Shown in pieces: positions 56,182-64,000 of a DNA stretch of 64,000 bases. The notes under the pieces were generated by a model. That model saw only the letters and a program-made list of their open reading frames with translations, did not search any database and had not been told where the DNA came from. Each line of letters starts with the position of its first letter. The stretch's first letter is position 1. Source of the DNA: Flavobacterium sp. NG2 (GTDB lineage Bacteria > Bacteroidota > Bacteroidia > Flavobacteriales > Flavobacteriaceae); assembly GCF_034119845.1 (NCBI RefSeq), contig NZ_CP139420.1, forward strand, positions 102,001 through 166,000, written 5' to 3'. The translations under genes and the position numbers were made by a program.

Positions 56182-56706
56182 TTAACCTTTAAAAACTTTT
56201 TCTAAAGAAACTCCTCTTTGTTTTGCAACAGTGTGAGCGCTTCTCATTTGTAATAAAGCATCAAAAGTTGCTTTTACTACGTTGTGAGGATTTGATGATC
56301 CTTGAGATTTAGATAATACATCATGAATTCCAACTGACTCCAAAACTGAACGAACAGCTCCACCAGCAATAACTCCTGTACCATGAGACGCAGGGATTAA
56401 GAATACACGTGCACCACCAAATTTACCTTTTTGTTCGTGAGGTACTGATTGACCATTCAAAGGAATCTTTACTAAATTTTTCTTAGCATCTTCTACTGCT
56501 TTCGCAATTGCTTCAGAAACATCTTTAGATTTTCCTAATCCATGTCCTACAACACCATTTTCATCACCTACCACTACAATTGCAGAGAAACCAAATGCTC
56601 TACCACCTTTTGTAACTTTAGTAACACGATTTACACTCACCAAACGATCTTTCAATTCAAGACCTCCTGGTTTTACTATCTCTATACTTTTGTACTTATT
56701 AGACAT
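56182..56706 (-). CDS. rpsE: Ribosomal protein S5
   Basis: 174 residues. The double-stranded RNA-binding fold has [38 protein letters not shown] and [20 protein letters not shown]; the second domain begins [19 protein letters not shown]. It contributes to decoding accuracy. Confidence 0.98.
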   Translation of the reverse strand: MSNKYKSIEIVKPGGLELKDRLVSVNRVTKVTKGGRAFGFSAIVVVGDENGVVGHGLGKSKDVSEAIAKAVEDAKKNLVKIPLNGQSVPHEQKGKFGGARVFLIPASHGTGVIAGGAVRSVLESVGIHDVLSKSQGSSNPHNVVKATFDALLQMRSAHTVAKQRGVSLEKVFKG

Positions 56707-56712
56707 ACTATA

Positions 56713-57063
56713 TTAGAATTTAAGCCCAGCCGCTCTCGCGCCTTCAGCTAATGATTTAATACGACCGTGGTATAAATATCCTCCTCTATCGAAAGTAACA
56801 TTTTCTATCCCAGCTTTTAACGCTTTTTCAGCAACTAGTTTTCCAACTGCGTTTGCTACTGCAACGTTCGTACCTTTTTCTATTTCTTTTTCTCTTGATG
56901 AAGCAGCTAATAAAGTAACTCCATTCACGTCATCAATAAGTTGAGCGTAAATTTCATTGTTACTTCTAAAAACAGATAGTCTAGGCTTAGCAGTAGTACC
57001 ACTAATAGTCTTTCTAATTCTGAATCTAATTCTCTGTCTTCTTTCAGGTTTTGTTAACGACAT
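56713..57063 (-). CDS. rplR: Ribosomal protein L18
   Basis: 116 residues. [31 protein letters not shown] and the C-terminal [20 protein letters not shown] identify L18, which binds 5S rRNA with L5. Six bases separate it from rpsE. Confidence 0.98.
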   Translation of the reverse strand: MSLTKPERRQRIRFRIRKTISGTTAKPRLSVFRSNNEIYAQLIDDVNGVTLLAASSREKEIEKGTNVAVANAVGKLVAEKALKAGIENVTFDRGGYLYHGRIKSLAEGARAAGLKF

Positions 57064-57074
57064 AATCTTATTTT

Positions 57075-57617
57075 TTAAGCTGATTTACCTGCTTTTCTTC
57101 TTAATACTTCACCTACAAATTTAACACCTTTTCCTTTGTACGGCTCTGGCTTACGGAAGCCTCTGATTTTTGCCGCAACTTGACCTAAAAGTTGTTTATC
57201 TAATGATGTTAACTTCACAATTGGGTTTTTACCTTTTTCAGATATAGTTTCAACAGAAACTTCTGGAGCAACCTCTAAAATAATATTGTGAGAAAATCCA
57301 AGAGCTAAATCTAATTTTTGTCCTTGGTTTGAAGCTCTATAACCTACTCCTACCAATTCTAAAGATTTTGTAAAACCTTCTGTTACACCGATAATCATAT
57401 TATTGATTAAAGATCTATACAATCCGTGTTTTGCTCTTTGGTCTTTATGATCAGATGATCTTTCAACTTGAACTTGATCACCTTCAACTGTTACAGTTAC
57501 GTCCGAAAACTCCTGTGTAAGTTGACCGTTTTTTCCTTTTACTGTAATAATACCGTCCTTAACTTCTACAGTTACTCCAGCAGGGATTACAATTGGACTT
57601 TTACCTATTCTTGACAT
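57075..57617 (-). CDS. rplF: Ribosomal protein L6
   Basis: 180 residues. [35 protein letters not shown] and the C-terminal [15 protein letters not shown] (KPEPYKGKG motif). Two similar alpha/beta domains, located near the factor-binding site of 50S. Confidence 0.98.
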   Translation of the reverse strand: MSRIGKSPIVIPAGVTVEVKDGIITVKGKNGQLTQEFSDVTVTVEGDQVQVERSSDHKDQRAKHGLYRSLINNMIIGVTEGFTKSLELVGVGYRASNQGQKLDLALGFSHNIILEVAPEVSVETISEKGKNPIVKLTSLDKQLLGQVAAKIRGFRKPEPYKGKGVKFVGEVLRRKAGKSA

Positions 57618-57635
57618 CTTATTATAGTCTTTATA

Positions 57636-58034
57636 TTAGTATACGTAACAAATTACTTCTCCACCAACATTAAGTTGTTTGGCTTTCTTTCCTGTCATCA
57701 AACCTTTTGAAGTAGAAACGATAGCAATTCCTAATCCGTTAAGGATTCTTGGAATAGAAGCTGAACTTGAATATTTACGTAAACCTGGTTTACTAATTCT
57801 TTGGATATCTTTAATTACTGGCTCTTTAGTATCTTTATCATACTTCAAAGCAATTTTGATCGAACCCTGAACAGAGTTATCCTCAAATTTGTAACTTAAG
57901 ATATAACCTTGATCAAATAAGATCTTAGTTATTTCTTTTTTTAGATTAGATGCAGGAATTTCGACAACTTTGTGGTTTGCAGCCACAGCGTTACGAACTC
58001 TAGTCAAATAATCTGCAATAGGATCTGTATACAT
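57636..58034 (-). CDS. rpsH: Ribosomal protein S8
   Basis: 132 residues. [33 protein letters not shown] and the closing [20 protein letters not shown] are typical. Binds helix 21 of 16S rRNA. A 71-base gap to rpsN, slightly larger than others in this cluster, shows no further gene. Confidence 0.98.
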   Translation of the reverse strand: MYTDPIADYLTRVRNAVAANHKVVEIPASNLKKEITKILFDQGYILSYKFEDNSVQGSIKIALKYDKDTKEPVIKDIQRISKPGLRKYSSSASIPRILNGLGIAIVSTSKGLMTGKKAKQLNVGGEVICYVY

Positions 58035-58105
58035 ATGTACATATTTGCGGTTATGGTTTTCTCCAGACTTTCTATCGAACCTTTAACCAATTAAAACTCA
58101 ATTTT

Positions 58106-58375
58106 TTACCAAGATGCCTTTTTAACACCTGGAATCAATCCATTATTAGCCATTTCACGGAATGTTACACGTGAAATACCGAATTGACGCATATACCCTC
58201 TTGGTCTACCTGTCAATTTACATCTATTATGCAAACGAACTGGCGAAGCATTTTTCGGTAATTTTTGCAAACCTACGAAATCTCCAGCTTCTAACAAAGC
58301 TTTTCTTTTCTCAGCATACTTTGCTACCGTTTTTTCTCTCTTAACCTCACGGGCTTTCATTGATTCTTTAGCCAT
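58106..58375 (-). CDS. rpsN: Ribosomal protein S14
   Basis: 89 residues, the zinc-less form: only one cysteine, in [20 protein letters not shown], rather than the paired CxxC motifs. The final [18 protein letters not shown] is standard. Directly follows rplE by 3 bases. Confidence 0.98.
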   Translation of the reverse strand: MAKESMKAREVKREKTVAKYAEKRKALLEAGDFVGLQKLPKNASPVRLHNRCKLTGRPRGYMRQFGISRVTFREMANNGLIPGVKKASW

Positions 58376-58378
58376 ATC

Positions 58379-58930
58379 TTAATTCTTTTTAAAAGGTAAT
58401 CCTAATTCAGCCAATAGTGATTTTGCTTCCTTATCTGTCTGAGCAGTAGTAACAAAAGTAATATCCATACCAGATATTTTGTTTACTTTGTCGATATCAA
58501 TTTCAGGGAAAATGATTTGCTCTAACACTCCAAGGTTATAGTTTCCTCTTCCGTCGAAACCTGTAGCTTTAATACCACTAAAATCTCTAACACGTGGTAA
58601 AGCTGAAGTAATAAGTCTATCTAAAAACTCATACATTCTTTCTCCACGCAAAGTAACTTTTGCTCCAATTGGCATTCCTTTTCTCAATTTAAAAGACGCA
58701 ACGTCTTTCTTAGAGATTGTAGAAACTGCTTTTTGTCCAGTTATCTTTGTTAACTCATCAACTGCATAGTCAATAAGTTTTTTATCAGAAACTGCTGCTC
58801 CAACTCCACGGCTTAAAACGATTTTTTCCAATTTAGGAACTTGCATTACGTTTACATATCCGTACTCTTCTGTAAGAGCAGAGATAACTCTACTCTTATA
58901 TTCTTCTTTTAGTCTAGGTGTATATGCCAT
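58379..58930 (-). CDS. rplE: Ribosomal protein L5
   Basis: 183 residues. [51 protein letters not shown] and [20 protein letters not shown] are canonical. Contacts 5S rRNA and, across subunits, S13. It begins 2 bases after rplX. Confidence 0.98.
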   Translation of the reverse strand: MAYTPRLKEEYKSRVISALTEEYGYVNVMQVPKLEKIVLSRGVGAAVSDKKLIDYAVDELTKITGQKAVSTISKKDVASFKLRKGMPIGAKVTLRGERMYEFLDRLITSALPRVRDFSGIKATGFDGRGNYNLGVLEQIIFPEIDIDKVNKISGMDITFVTTAQTDKEAKSLLAELGLPFKKN

Positions 58931-58932
58931 TA

Positions 58933-59247
58933 CTATAGTACTTGATTAGATTTTTTTGAAAATCTTACTTTCTTATCTCCTTCAACTCTAATTCCTACTC
59001 TAGTTGCTTCCTTAGTTTTAGGATCAATTAGAGAAATATTAGAAATTTGAATAGAAGCTTCTTTTTTCACAATACCACCTTGAGGGCTTTTTGCACTTGG
59101 TTTCGTGTGTTTTGAAACCATGTTTACACCTTCAACGATCGCTTTGTTTTTCTCACGGTCAACTCGTAATACTTTACCTTCCTCACCTTTGTGATCTCCA
59201 GCAATTACTCTTACGATGTCACCTGTTTTTATTTTTAGCTTTATCAT
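58933..59247 (-). CDS. rplX: Ribosomal protein L24
   Basis: 104 residues with an N-terminal KOW motif ([20 protein letters not shown]), then [18 protein letters not shown] and [18 protein letters not shown]. One of the first proteins to bind 23S rRNA during assembly. Confidence 0.98.
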   Translation of the reverse strand: MIKLKIKTGDIVRVIAGDHKGEEGKVLRVDREKNKAIVEGVNMVSKHTKPSAKSPQGGIVKKEASIQISNISLIDPKTKEATRVGIRVEGDKKVRFSKKSNQVL

Positions 59248-59258
59248 CTTAAAACGAA

Positions 59259-59627
59259 TTAAAGCACTTCTGGTGCTAATGATACAATTTTCATGAATTG
59301 TTTTTCACGAAGTTCTCTTGCTACCGGTCCAAAAACACGAGTTCCTCTCATTTCCCCTGCAGCATTCAAAAGAACACAAGCATTGTCATCGAAACGGATA
59401 TAAGAACCATCGGCTCTTCTCACTTCTTTTCTGGTACGTACAACAACTGCAGTTGAAACAGCTCCTTTTTTCACGTTTCCGTTTGGAGTTGCATCTTTGA
59501 TAGAAACTACAATCTTGTCACCAACAGAGGCATACCTTCTTTTGGTACCTCCTAAAACACGGATAGTTAAAACTTCTTTTGCTCCCGTATTATCTGCTAC
59601 TTTTAGTCTTGATTCTTGTTGTACCAT
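59259..59627 (-). CDS. rplN: Ribosomal protein L14
   Basis: 122 residues. [37 protein letters not shown] and [20 protein letters not shown] are diagnostic. Forms an intersubunit bridge. Confidence 0.98.
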   Translation of the reverse strand: MVQQESRLKVADNTGAKEVLTIRVLGGTKRRYASVGDKIVVSIKDATPNGNVKKGAVSTAVVVRTRKEVRRADGSYIRFDDNACVLLNAAGEMRGTRVFGPVARELREKQFMKIVSLAPEVL

Positions 59628-59629
59628 AA

Positions 59630-59890
59630 TTATTTAGCTCTTTCTAGGATTTCAACTAATCTCCAACATTTTGATTTACTTAAAGGACGCGTTTCGCTAA
59701 TTCTTACAGTATCTCCAATGTTACAGTCGTTTGTTTCGTCATGTGCAACAAATTTCTTTGTTTTCAACACGAACTTACCGTATAATGGGTGTTTTACTTT
59801 AGTAACTTGAGCAACAACAATAGATTTATCCATTTTGTTAGAAGTTACTACACCAATTCTCTCTTTTCTTAAATTTCTTTTTTCTTCCAT
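59630..59890 (-). CDS. rpsQ: Ribosomal protein S17
   Basis: 86 residues, OB fold: [40 protein letters not shown] and [20 protein letters not shown]. Binds 16S rRNA in the body of the 30S. It starts 17 bases after rpmC. Confidence 0.98.
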   Translation of the reverse strand: MEEKRNLRKERIGVVTSNKMDKSIVVAQVTKVKHPLYGKFVLKTKKFVAHDETNDCNIGDTVRISETRPLSKSKCWRLVEILERAK

Positions 59891-59907
59891 CTTTCAGCAG
59901 ATTACAA

Positions 59908-60099
59908 TTATTGCAATTCTCTTTTAGTTAACTCTGTAGCTAATCTTGCAACTGTTCTTCTCAAACTTCTAATTTGAAGTGGATTTTCAATTGGAGATAT
60001 TGCATGAGCCATTTTTAGGTCAGCATATGTTTTCTTAGCTTGGCTAAGGTTTTCTTGCAACTGTGCTGCAGAAAGATCTTTTATTTCTGATTGTTTCAT
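59908..60099 (-). CDS. rpmC: Ribosomal protein L29
   Basis: 63 residues. MKQSEIKDLSAAQLQENLSQ then helices ending IRSLRRTVARLATELTKREL. The ATG at 60099 gives the standard N-terminus; the open frame continues to 60135 inside rplP but that extension is not part of L29. Sits at the exit tunnel, where trigger factor and SRP dock. Confidence 0.97.
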   Translation of the reverse strand: MKQSEIKDLSAAQLQENLSQAKKTYADLKMAHAISPIENPLQIRSLRRTVARLATELTKRELQ

Positions 60100-60112
60100 A
60101 ATATAATATAGA

Positions 60113-60538
60113 TTATGCTTCGAAATCTCTAGCAACTACGAATTTAGTTTTTACTGGTAGTTTTTGAGCTGCAAGACGTAAAGCCTCTTTTGCAACTGAC
60201 AAAGGAACACCACCAACTTCAAACATAATTCTTCCGGGTTTAACAACAGCAGCCCAATACTCAACTGCTCCTTTACCTTTACCCATACGTACCTCAAGAG
60301 GTTTCTTAGTAATTGGTTTGTCTGGAAATATTTTGATCCATAATTGACCCTCTCTTTTCATGAAACGAGTTGCAGCAATACGAGCTGCTTCGATTTGACG
60401 AGATGTTAAAAACATTCCATCTTCATGTACAGATTTAATCCCAAACATTCCATTAGAAAGTTCATGCCCTCTTTGAGAGTTCCCTTTCATTTTACCTTTT
60501 TGTACCTTACGGTATTTTGTTCTTTTAGGCTGTAACAT
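60113..60538 (-). CDS. rplP: Ribosomal protein L16
   Basis: 141 residues. [60 protein letters not shown] and [16 protein letters not shown] are canonical. It helps position tRNA in the A site. Confidence 0.98.
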   Translation of the reverse strand: MLQPKRTKYRKVQKGKMKGNSQRGHELSNGMFGIKSVHEDGMFLTSRQIEAARIAATRFMKREGQLWIKIFPDKPITKKPLEVRMGKGKGAVEYWAAVVKPGRIMFEVGGVPLSVAKEALRLAAQKLPVKTKFVVARDFEA

Positions 60539-60556
60539 TTTTCTTTAATTTAAAAA

Positions 60557-61306
60557 TTACTTTCTTTTACGAGCGTCTGGTTTTCCACCTTTATTAAAGT
60601 TAGATTTCCCACGAGGAGAATCTCCACCTTTTCCGCCAGCTTGTTTTTTATCCATTCCAGCAAGTGGAGAAAGATCTCTCTTTCCGTAAACTTCACCTTT
60701 CATGATCCACACTTTGATTCCCATTCTACCATAAGTAGTATGTGCCTCAGCTAATGCATAATCAATATCGGCTCTGAAAGTTGATAGAGGAATTCTTCCT
60801 TCTTTGAAACCCTCTGAACGAGCCATCTCAGCACCATTCAAACGACCAGAAATCAAAACTTTAATACCTTCAGCGTTCATACGCATAGAAGCAGCAATAG
60901 CCATTTTGATTGCACGTCTGTAAGAAATACGGCTTTCGATTTGACGACAGATGCTTGTAGCAACTAGATACGCGTCAAGTTCAGGTCTTTTAATTTCAAA
61001 GATGTTGATTTGAACCTCTTTGTCAGTAACTTTCTTAAGTTCTTCTTTTAACTTGTCTACCTCTTGCCCACCTTTTCCGATAATGATACCAGGTCTAGCA
61101 GTAGTGATAGTAACGGTTACAAGTTTCAAAGTTCTCTCGATGATTACTTTTGATACACTAGCTTTTGATAAACGAGCATGGATATACTTTCTGATTTTGT
61201 GATCTTCAGCGATTTTATCACCGTAGTCATTTCCACCATACCAGTTTGAGTCCCATCCTCTGATGATACCAAGTCTATTTCCAATTGGATTTGTCTTTTG
61301 TCCCAT
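60557..61306 (-). CDS. rpsC: Ribosomal protein S3
   Basis: 249 residues. [22 protein letters not shown] domain with [19 protein letters not shown] and [20 protein letters not shown], followed by WIMKGEVYG. The C-terminal tail ([19 protein letters not shown]) is a basic low-complexity extension usual in Bacteroidota. Part of the mRNA entry channel. Confidence 0.98.
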   Translation of the reverse strand: MGQKTNPIGNRLGIIRGWDSNWYGGNDYGDKIAEDHKIRKYIHARLSKASVSKVIIERTLKLVTVTITTARPGIIIGKGGQEVDKLKEELKKVTDKEVQINIFEIKRPELDAYLVATSICRQIESRISYRRAIKMAIAASMRMNAEGIKVLISGRLNGAEMARSEGFKEGRIPLSTFRADIDYALAEAHTTYGRMGIKVWIMKGEVYGKRDLSPLAGMDKKQAGGKGGDSPRGKSNFNKGGKPDARKRK

Positions 61307-61311
61307 CTTTA

Positions 61312-61722
61312 TTAAATTGCTTGTGTGTTATTAATAGATCCAAGCACGATTGTTACGTGATTAGAACGTTTTCTAATTCTATGTGCGCGACCTTGTGGTG
61401 CTGGACGAAGTCTTTTCAACATCATTCCACCATCTACTCTGATCTCCTTAACAAATAAACCTGCCTCTTCTAAATTAGCATCAGCATTTTTTTGCTCCCA
61501 GTTATTGATTGCAGATAATACTAATTTCTCTAATTTTCTTGAAGCTTCTTTAGAACTAAATCTTAAGATGTTAAGTGCTCTTTCTACCTTCTGACCTCTT
61601 ACCAAGTCCGCTACTAAGCGCATTTTTCTAGGTGAAGTAGGGCAGTTATTCAATTTCGCGAAAGCAATAGACTTATTAGCCTCTTTTCTCGCATCTGCTG
61701 TTTCTCTTTTACGAACTCCCAT
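61312..61722 (-). CDS. rplV: Ribosomal protein L22
   Basis: 136 residues. [20 protein letters not shown], the long hairpin loop and [20 protein letters not shown] are the L22 signature. The hairpin lines the peptide exit tunnel. Ends 5 bases before the rpsC start. Confidence 0.98.
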   Translation of the reverse strand: MGVRKRETADARKEANKSIAFAKLNNCPTSPRKMRLVADLVRGQKVERALNILRFSSKEASRKLEKLVLSAINNWEQKNADANLEEAGLFVKEIRVDGGMMLKRLRPAPQGRAHRIRKRSNHVTIVLGSINNTQAI

Positions 61723-61728
61723 TGCTTC

Positions 61729-62007
61729 TTATTTTTTACCTTTATTTTTTGCTCCAGCATGACCTCTAAAAGATCTAGTTGGTGAAAATTCTCCTAATTT
61801 GTGACCTACCATGTTTTCTGTTACGTAAACTGGTACAAATTGACGACCGTTATGAACTGCGATAGTTTGCCCAACAAAGTCTGGAGTAATCATAGAAGCA
61901 CGAGACCAAGTCTTTACTACTCCTTTATTTCCACCAGCGATGTTTTCTTGAACTTTCTTGTCTAACTTATAATGAACGAAAGGTCCTTTTTTTAATGAAC
62001 GTGCCAT
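61729..62007 (-). CDS. rpsS: Ribosomal protein S19
   Basis: 92 residues. [40 protein letters not shown] and [18 protein letters not shown] are canonical. Located in the 30S head with S13. Confidence 0.98.
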   Translation of the reverse strand: MARSLKKGPFVHYKLDKKVQENIAGGNKGVVKTWSRASMITPDFVGQTIAVHNGRQFVPVYVTENMVGHKLGEFSPTRSFRGHAGAKNKGKK

Positions 62008-62013
62008 ATCTTA

Positions 62014-62838
62014 TTATTTCTTTCTACGTTCTACGATATACTTGTTACTCGGGTTTTTCTTAGAACGTGTTCTATAACCTTTTGCTGGTATTCCATTTCT
62101 TGAACGTGGATGTCCACCAGAAGAACGTCCTTCTCCACCACCCATTGGGTGATCAACAGGGTTCATTGCAACAGGTCTTGTTCTAGGTCTTCTACCTAAC
62201 CATCTTGTTCTACCTGCTTTACCAGACACAACTAATTGGTGGTCAGAATTAGATACTGCTCCAATTGTAGCCGAACAAGTCAACAAGATTAATCTTGTTT
62301 CACCAGAAGGCATTTTAATTGTAGCAAATTTTCCATCTCTCGCCATTAATTGAGCAAAAGTTCCAGCAGAACGAGCGATAACAGCTCCTTGACCTGGTCT
62401 TAACTCAATACAAGAGATTACAGTTCCTAATGGAATTCTGCTTAAAGGCATTGCATTACCAATTTCAGGTTGAGATTCTGGACCAGAAACTAATTTCTGA
62501 CCAACTTTCAATCCGTTTTGAGCAATAACATATGTTTTCTCTCCATCAGCATAAGCTAACAAAGCGATAAATGCAGTACGATTTGGATCATATTCGATTG
62601 ATTTCACAGTCGCAGGAATTCCTTCCTTTGTTCTTTTGAAATCAATTATACGATATCTCTGCTTGTGACCACCACCCGTATAACGCATGGTCATCTTTCC
62701 TTGACTATTTCTACCTCCAGAGTTTTTTATCGGTGCTATCAAAGAGCGTTCCGGCTTATCAGTTGTAATGGCGTCATAACCATTCACAACTCTAAATCGC
62801 TGACCTGCGGTAATAGGTTTTAATTTTCTTACTGACAT
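62014..62838 (-). CDS. rplB: Ribosomal protein L2
   Basis: 274 residues. [16 protein letters not shown] at the start, [40 protein letters not shown] and the C-terminal [20 protein letters not shown] that reaches toward the peptidyl-transferase centre. Typical length. Confidence 0.98.
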   Translation of the reverse strand: MSVRKLKPITAGQRFRVVNGYDAITTDKPERSLIAPIKNSGGRNSQGKMTMRYTGGGHKQRYRIIDFKRTKEGIPATVKSIEYDPNRTAFIALLAYADGEKTYVIAQNGLKVGQKLVSGPESQPEIGNAMPLSRIPLGTVISCIELRPGQGAVIARSAGTFAQLMARDGKFATIKMPSGETRLILLTCSATIGAVSNSDHQLVVSGKAGRTRWLGRRPRTRPVAMNPVDHPMGGGEGRSSGGHPRSRNGIPAKGYRTRSKKNPSNKYIVERRKK

Positions 62839-62847
62839 TTTTCTATC

Positions 62848-63138
62848 TTAGATATTGTTGTAAAAATCAATTGATTCTCCTTCTTGTACTTGTACAATTG
62901 CTTTTTTAATAGCATTTGTCTTTCCACTGATTAAACCACTTTTAGTGTATTTTGTAGTTCTATCTGGTCTTACATTCATTGTATTAACACTTAACACAGT
63001 TACTCCATAAGCAGCCTCTACAGCTTTCTTAATTTCAACTTTGTTTGCTTTTTTGTTAACAACGAATCCAAATCGGTTTAAAACTTCACTTTCTTTGGTT
63101 ACTTTTTCCGTTACTATAGGTTTAACTATGATACTCAT
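62848..63138 (-). CDS. rplW: Ribosomal protein L23
   Basis: 96 residues. IIVKPIVTEKVTKESEVLNR, FVVNKKANKVEIKKAVEAAY and VSVNTMNVRP-type sequence (SVNTMNVRPDRT). Docking site for trigger factor and SRP at the exit tunnel. 6 bases after rplD. Confidence 0.98.
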   Translation of the reverse strand: MSIIVKPIVTEKVTKESEVLNRFGFVVNKKANKVEIKKAVEAAYGVTVLSVNTMNVRPDRTTKYTKSGLISGKTNAIKKAIVQVQEGESIDFYNNI

Positions 63139-63144
63139 ATCCTA

Positions 63145-63774
63145 TTATTTACTTAAATTTTCTTCAATTACTTCCAAAGAACTCTCTAAAAGCACTAAAT
63201 TATTAGCGTTTAATATTTCATAAGTGCTTAATTCTGAGCTACTTACTACATTAGACCCCTTTAAATTACGTGACGACAAATATACATTTTTATTTGTATT
63301 ACCCAACACGAATAGTGATTTTTTATTTTCTAACTCTAAAGCTTTCAAAACGTTAATGAAATTTTTAGTGTTTGGCACTTCAAAATTAAAGTCCTCAAGA
63401 ACGATAATATTTGACTCTTTTGCTTTGATTGAGAAAGCAGATTTTCTTGCCAAACGTTTCAAGTTTTTATTCAATTTGAATGAATAACTTCTTGGTCTTG
63501 GTCCAAAAACTGTTCCACCACCTTTAAACAATGGATTCTTTGCACTTCCCGCACGAGCAGTACCAGTTCCTTTTTGTTTTTTAATCTTACGTGTACTTCC
63601 CGCAACTTCAGCTCTTTCTTTAGCCTTATGCGTTCCTTGTCTTTGATTAGCTAAATATTGCTTAACATCAAGGTATACAGCGTGATTGTTTGGTTCAATT
63701 GCGAATACTGAATCAGAAAGTTGAACTTTTCTCCCAGTATCTTTTCCGTTGAAATCTAATACTTTTACTTCCAT
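63145..63774 (-). CDS. rplD: Ribosomal protein L4
   Basis: 209 residues. [58 protein letters not shown] and [18 protein letters not shown] are diagnostic. Its start codon overlaps the rplC stop (TAATG), so the two are likely coupled. Confidence 0.98.
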   Translation of the reverse strand: MEVKVLDFNGKDTGRKVQLSDSVFAIEPNNHAVYLDVKQYLANQRQGTHKAKERAEVAGSTRKIKKQKGTGTARAGSAKNPLFKGGGTVFGPRPRSYSFKLNKNLKRLARKSAFSIKAKESNIIVLEDFNFEVPNTKNFINVLKALELENKKSLFVLGNTNKNVYLSSRNLKGSNVVSSSELSTYEILNANNLVLLESSLEVIEENLSK

Positions 63775-64000
63775 TACTTGTGAATGATTACATAAGAGTT
63801 GTTATGACCAGGAACACATCCTTTTATAACAAGTAGATTCTTTTCAGCAACTACTTTTAAAACTCTAAGGTTTTGAATGTTTACATTTACGCCTCCCATA
63901 CGTCCAGCCATACGCATTCCTTTGAATACTCTAGATGGATAAGAAGAAGCTCCTACAGAACCTGGCGCTCTTAAACGGTTATGTTGACCATGAGTTGCTT
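63774..64000 (-). CDS. rplC: Ribosomal protein L3, C-terminal part
   Basis: The last 75 residues, continuing beyond the right edge: [20 protein letters not shown], then [19 protein letters not shown] and the end [18 protein letters not shown]. These are standard for the L3 C-terminus. The gene would be one of the first of the S10 operon; rpsJ is presumably next, outside the window. Confidence 0.97.
   Translation of the reverse strand, partial: ATHGQHNRLRAPGSVGASSYPSRVFKGMRMAGRMGGVNVNIQNLRVLKVVAEKNLLVIKGCVPGHNNSYVIIHK

Overview
The window looks like a chromosome segment from a Flavobacterium-type member of the Bacteroidota. It is AT-rich, has promoter sequences of the Bacteroidota type (TAnnTTTG at -7 with an upstream TTTG), carries an UpxY-type NusG paralogue in a capsule locus, and has the gene order S10/spc/alpha ribosomal cluster - carA - eno - gltA. 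Every gene I can support lies on the minus strand, so transcription runs from right to left.

Right third (about 43.2-64 kb): a housekeeping block. It starts in rplC and runs without interruption through rplD, rplW, rplB, rpsS, rplV, rpsC, rplP, rpmC, rpsQ, rplN, rplX, rplE, rpsN, rpsH, rplF, rplR, rpsE, rpmD, rplO, secY, infA, rpmJ, rpsM, rpsK, rpsD, rpoA and rplQ. Then come carA, eno, gltA, two guanidino-group hydrolases, a CoA-binding protein and recR. Intrinsic terminators follow rplQ, eno and gltA, and good promoters precede carA and eno.

Left two thirds (1-43.2 kb): a very large surface-polysaccharide region. Wza/Wzc export proteins stand at both ends (39.9-43.2 kb and 1-1.5 kb; the left Wzc runs off the window). 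Between them are two flippase/polymerase pairs (wzx/wzy at 24.1-27.0 kb and 12.7-15.3 kb), about eight glycosyltransferases, two acyltransferases and precursor pathways. The precursors are dTDP-L-rhamnose (rmlB at 36 kb, rmlACD at 3.7-6 kb), GDP-L-fucose (manC, fcl, gmd), UDP-GlcA (ugd), an N-acetylhexosaminuronic acid (WbpP-like epimerase plus WbpO/TviB-like dehydrogenase) and UDP-GlcNAc-derived 6-deoxy or 4-amino sugars (CapD, an EpsN/PglE-like aminotransferase, a WbpV-like reductase). A WecA/WbpL-like enzyme probably starts a lipid-linked chain. An UpxY antiterminator sits inside the operon.

The unusual content lies between polysaccharide modules. A family of palindromic elements shares a fixed head (CGTCAGTTCGAGTG) and tail (TATCGAGAAC) but has different inner stems. 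They occur singly, as 60-bp tandem copies, as inverted pairs with a 158-bp period, and as triplets with a 230-bp period. Two 486-bp versions carry a small GIY-YIG endonuclease gene exactly between the two tails, so the cassette has head-type terminal inverted repeats around a nuclease gene, and the gene-less pairs look like its empty or non-autonomous form. A second cassette, a four-helix-bundle (S23/IVP) gene between gmd and fcl, is bounded on both sides by arrays of degenerate GGTTAAYT units followed by their own complement. A third family, an 82-bp tandem repeat, lies between the WecA-like gene and the cupin gene. The GIY-YIG/palindrome system is the best candidate for something undescribed.
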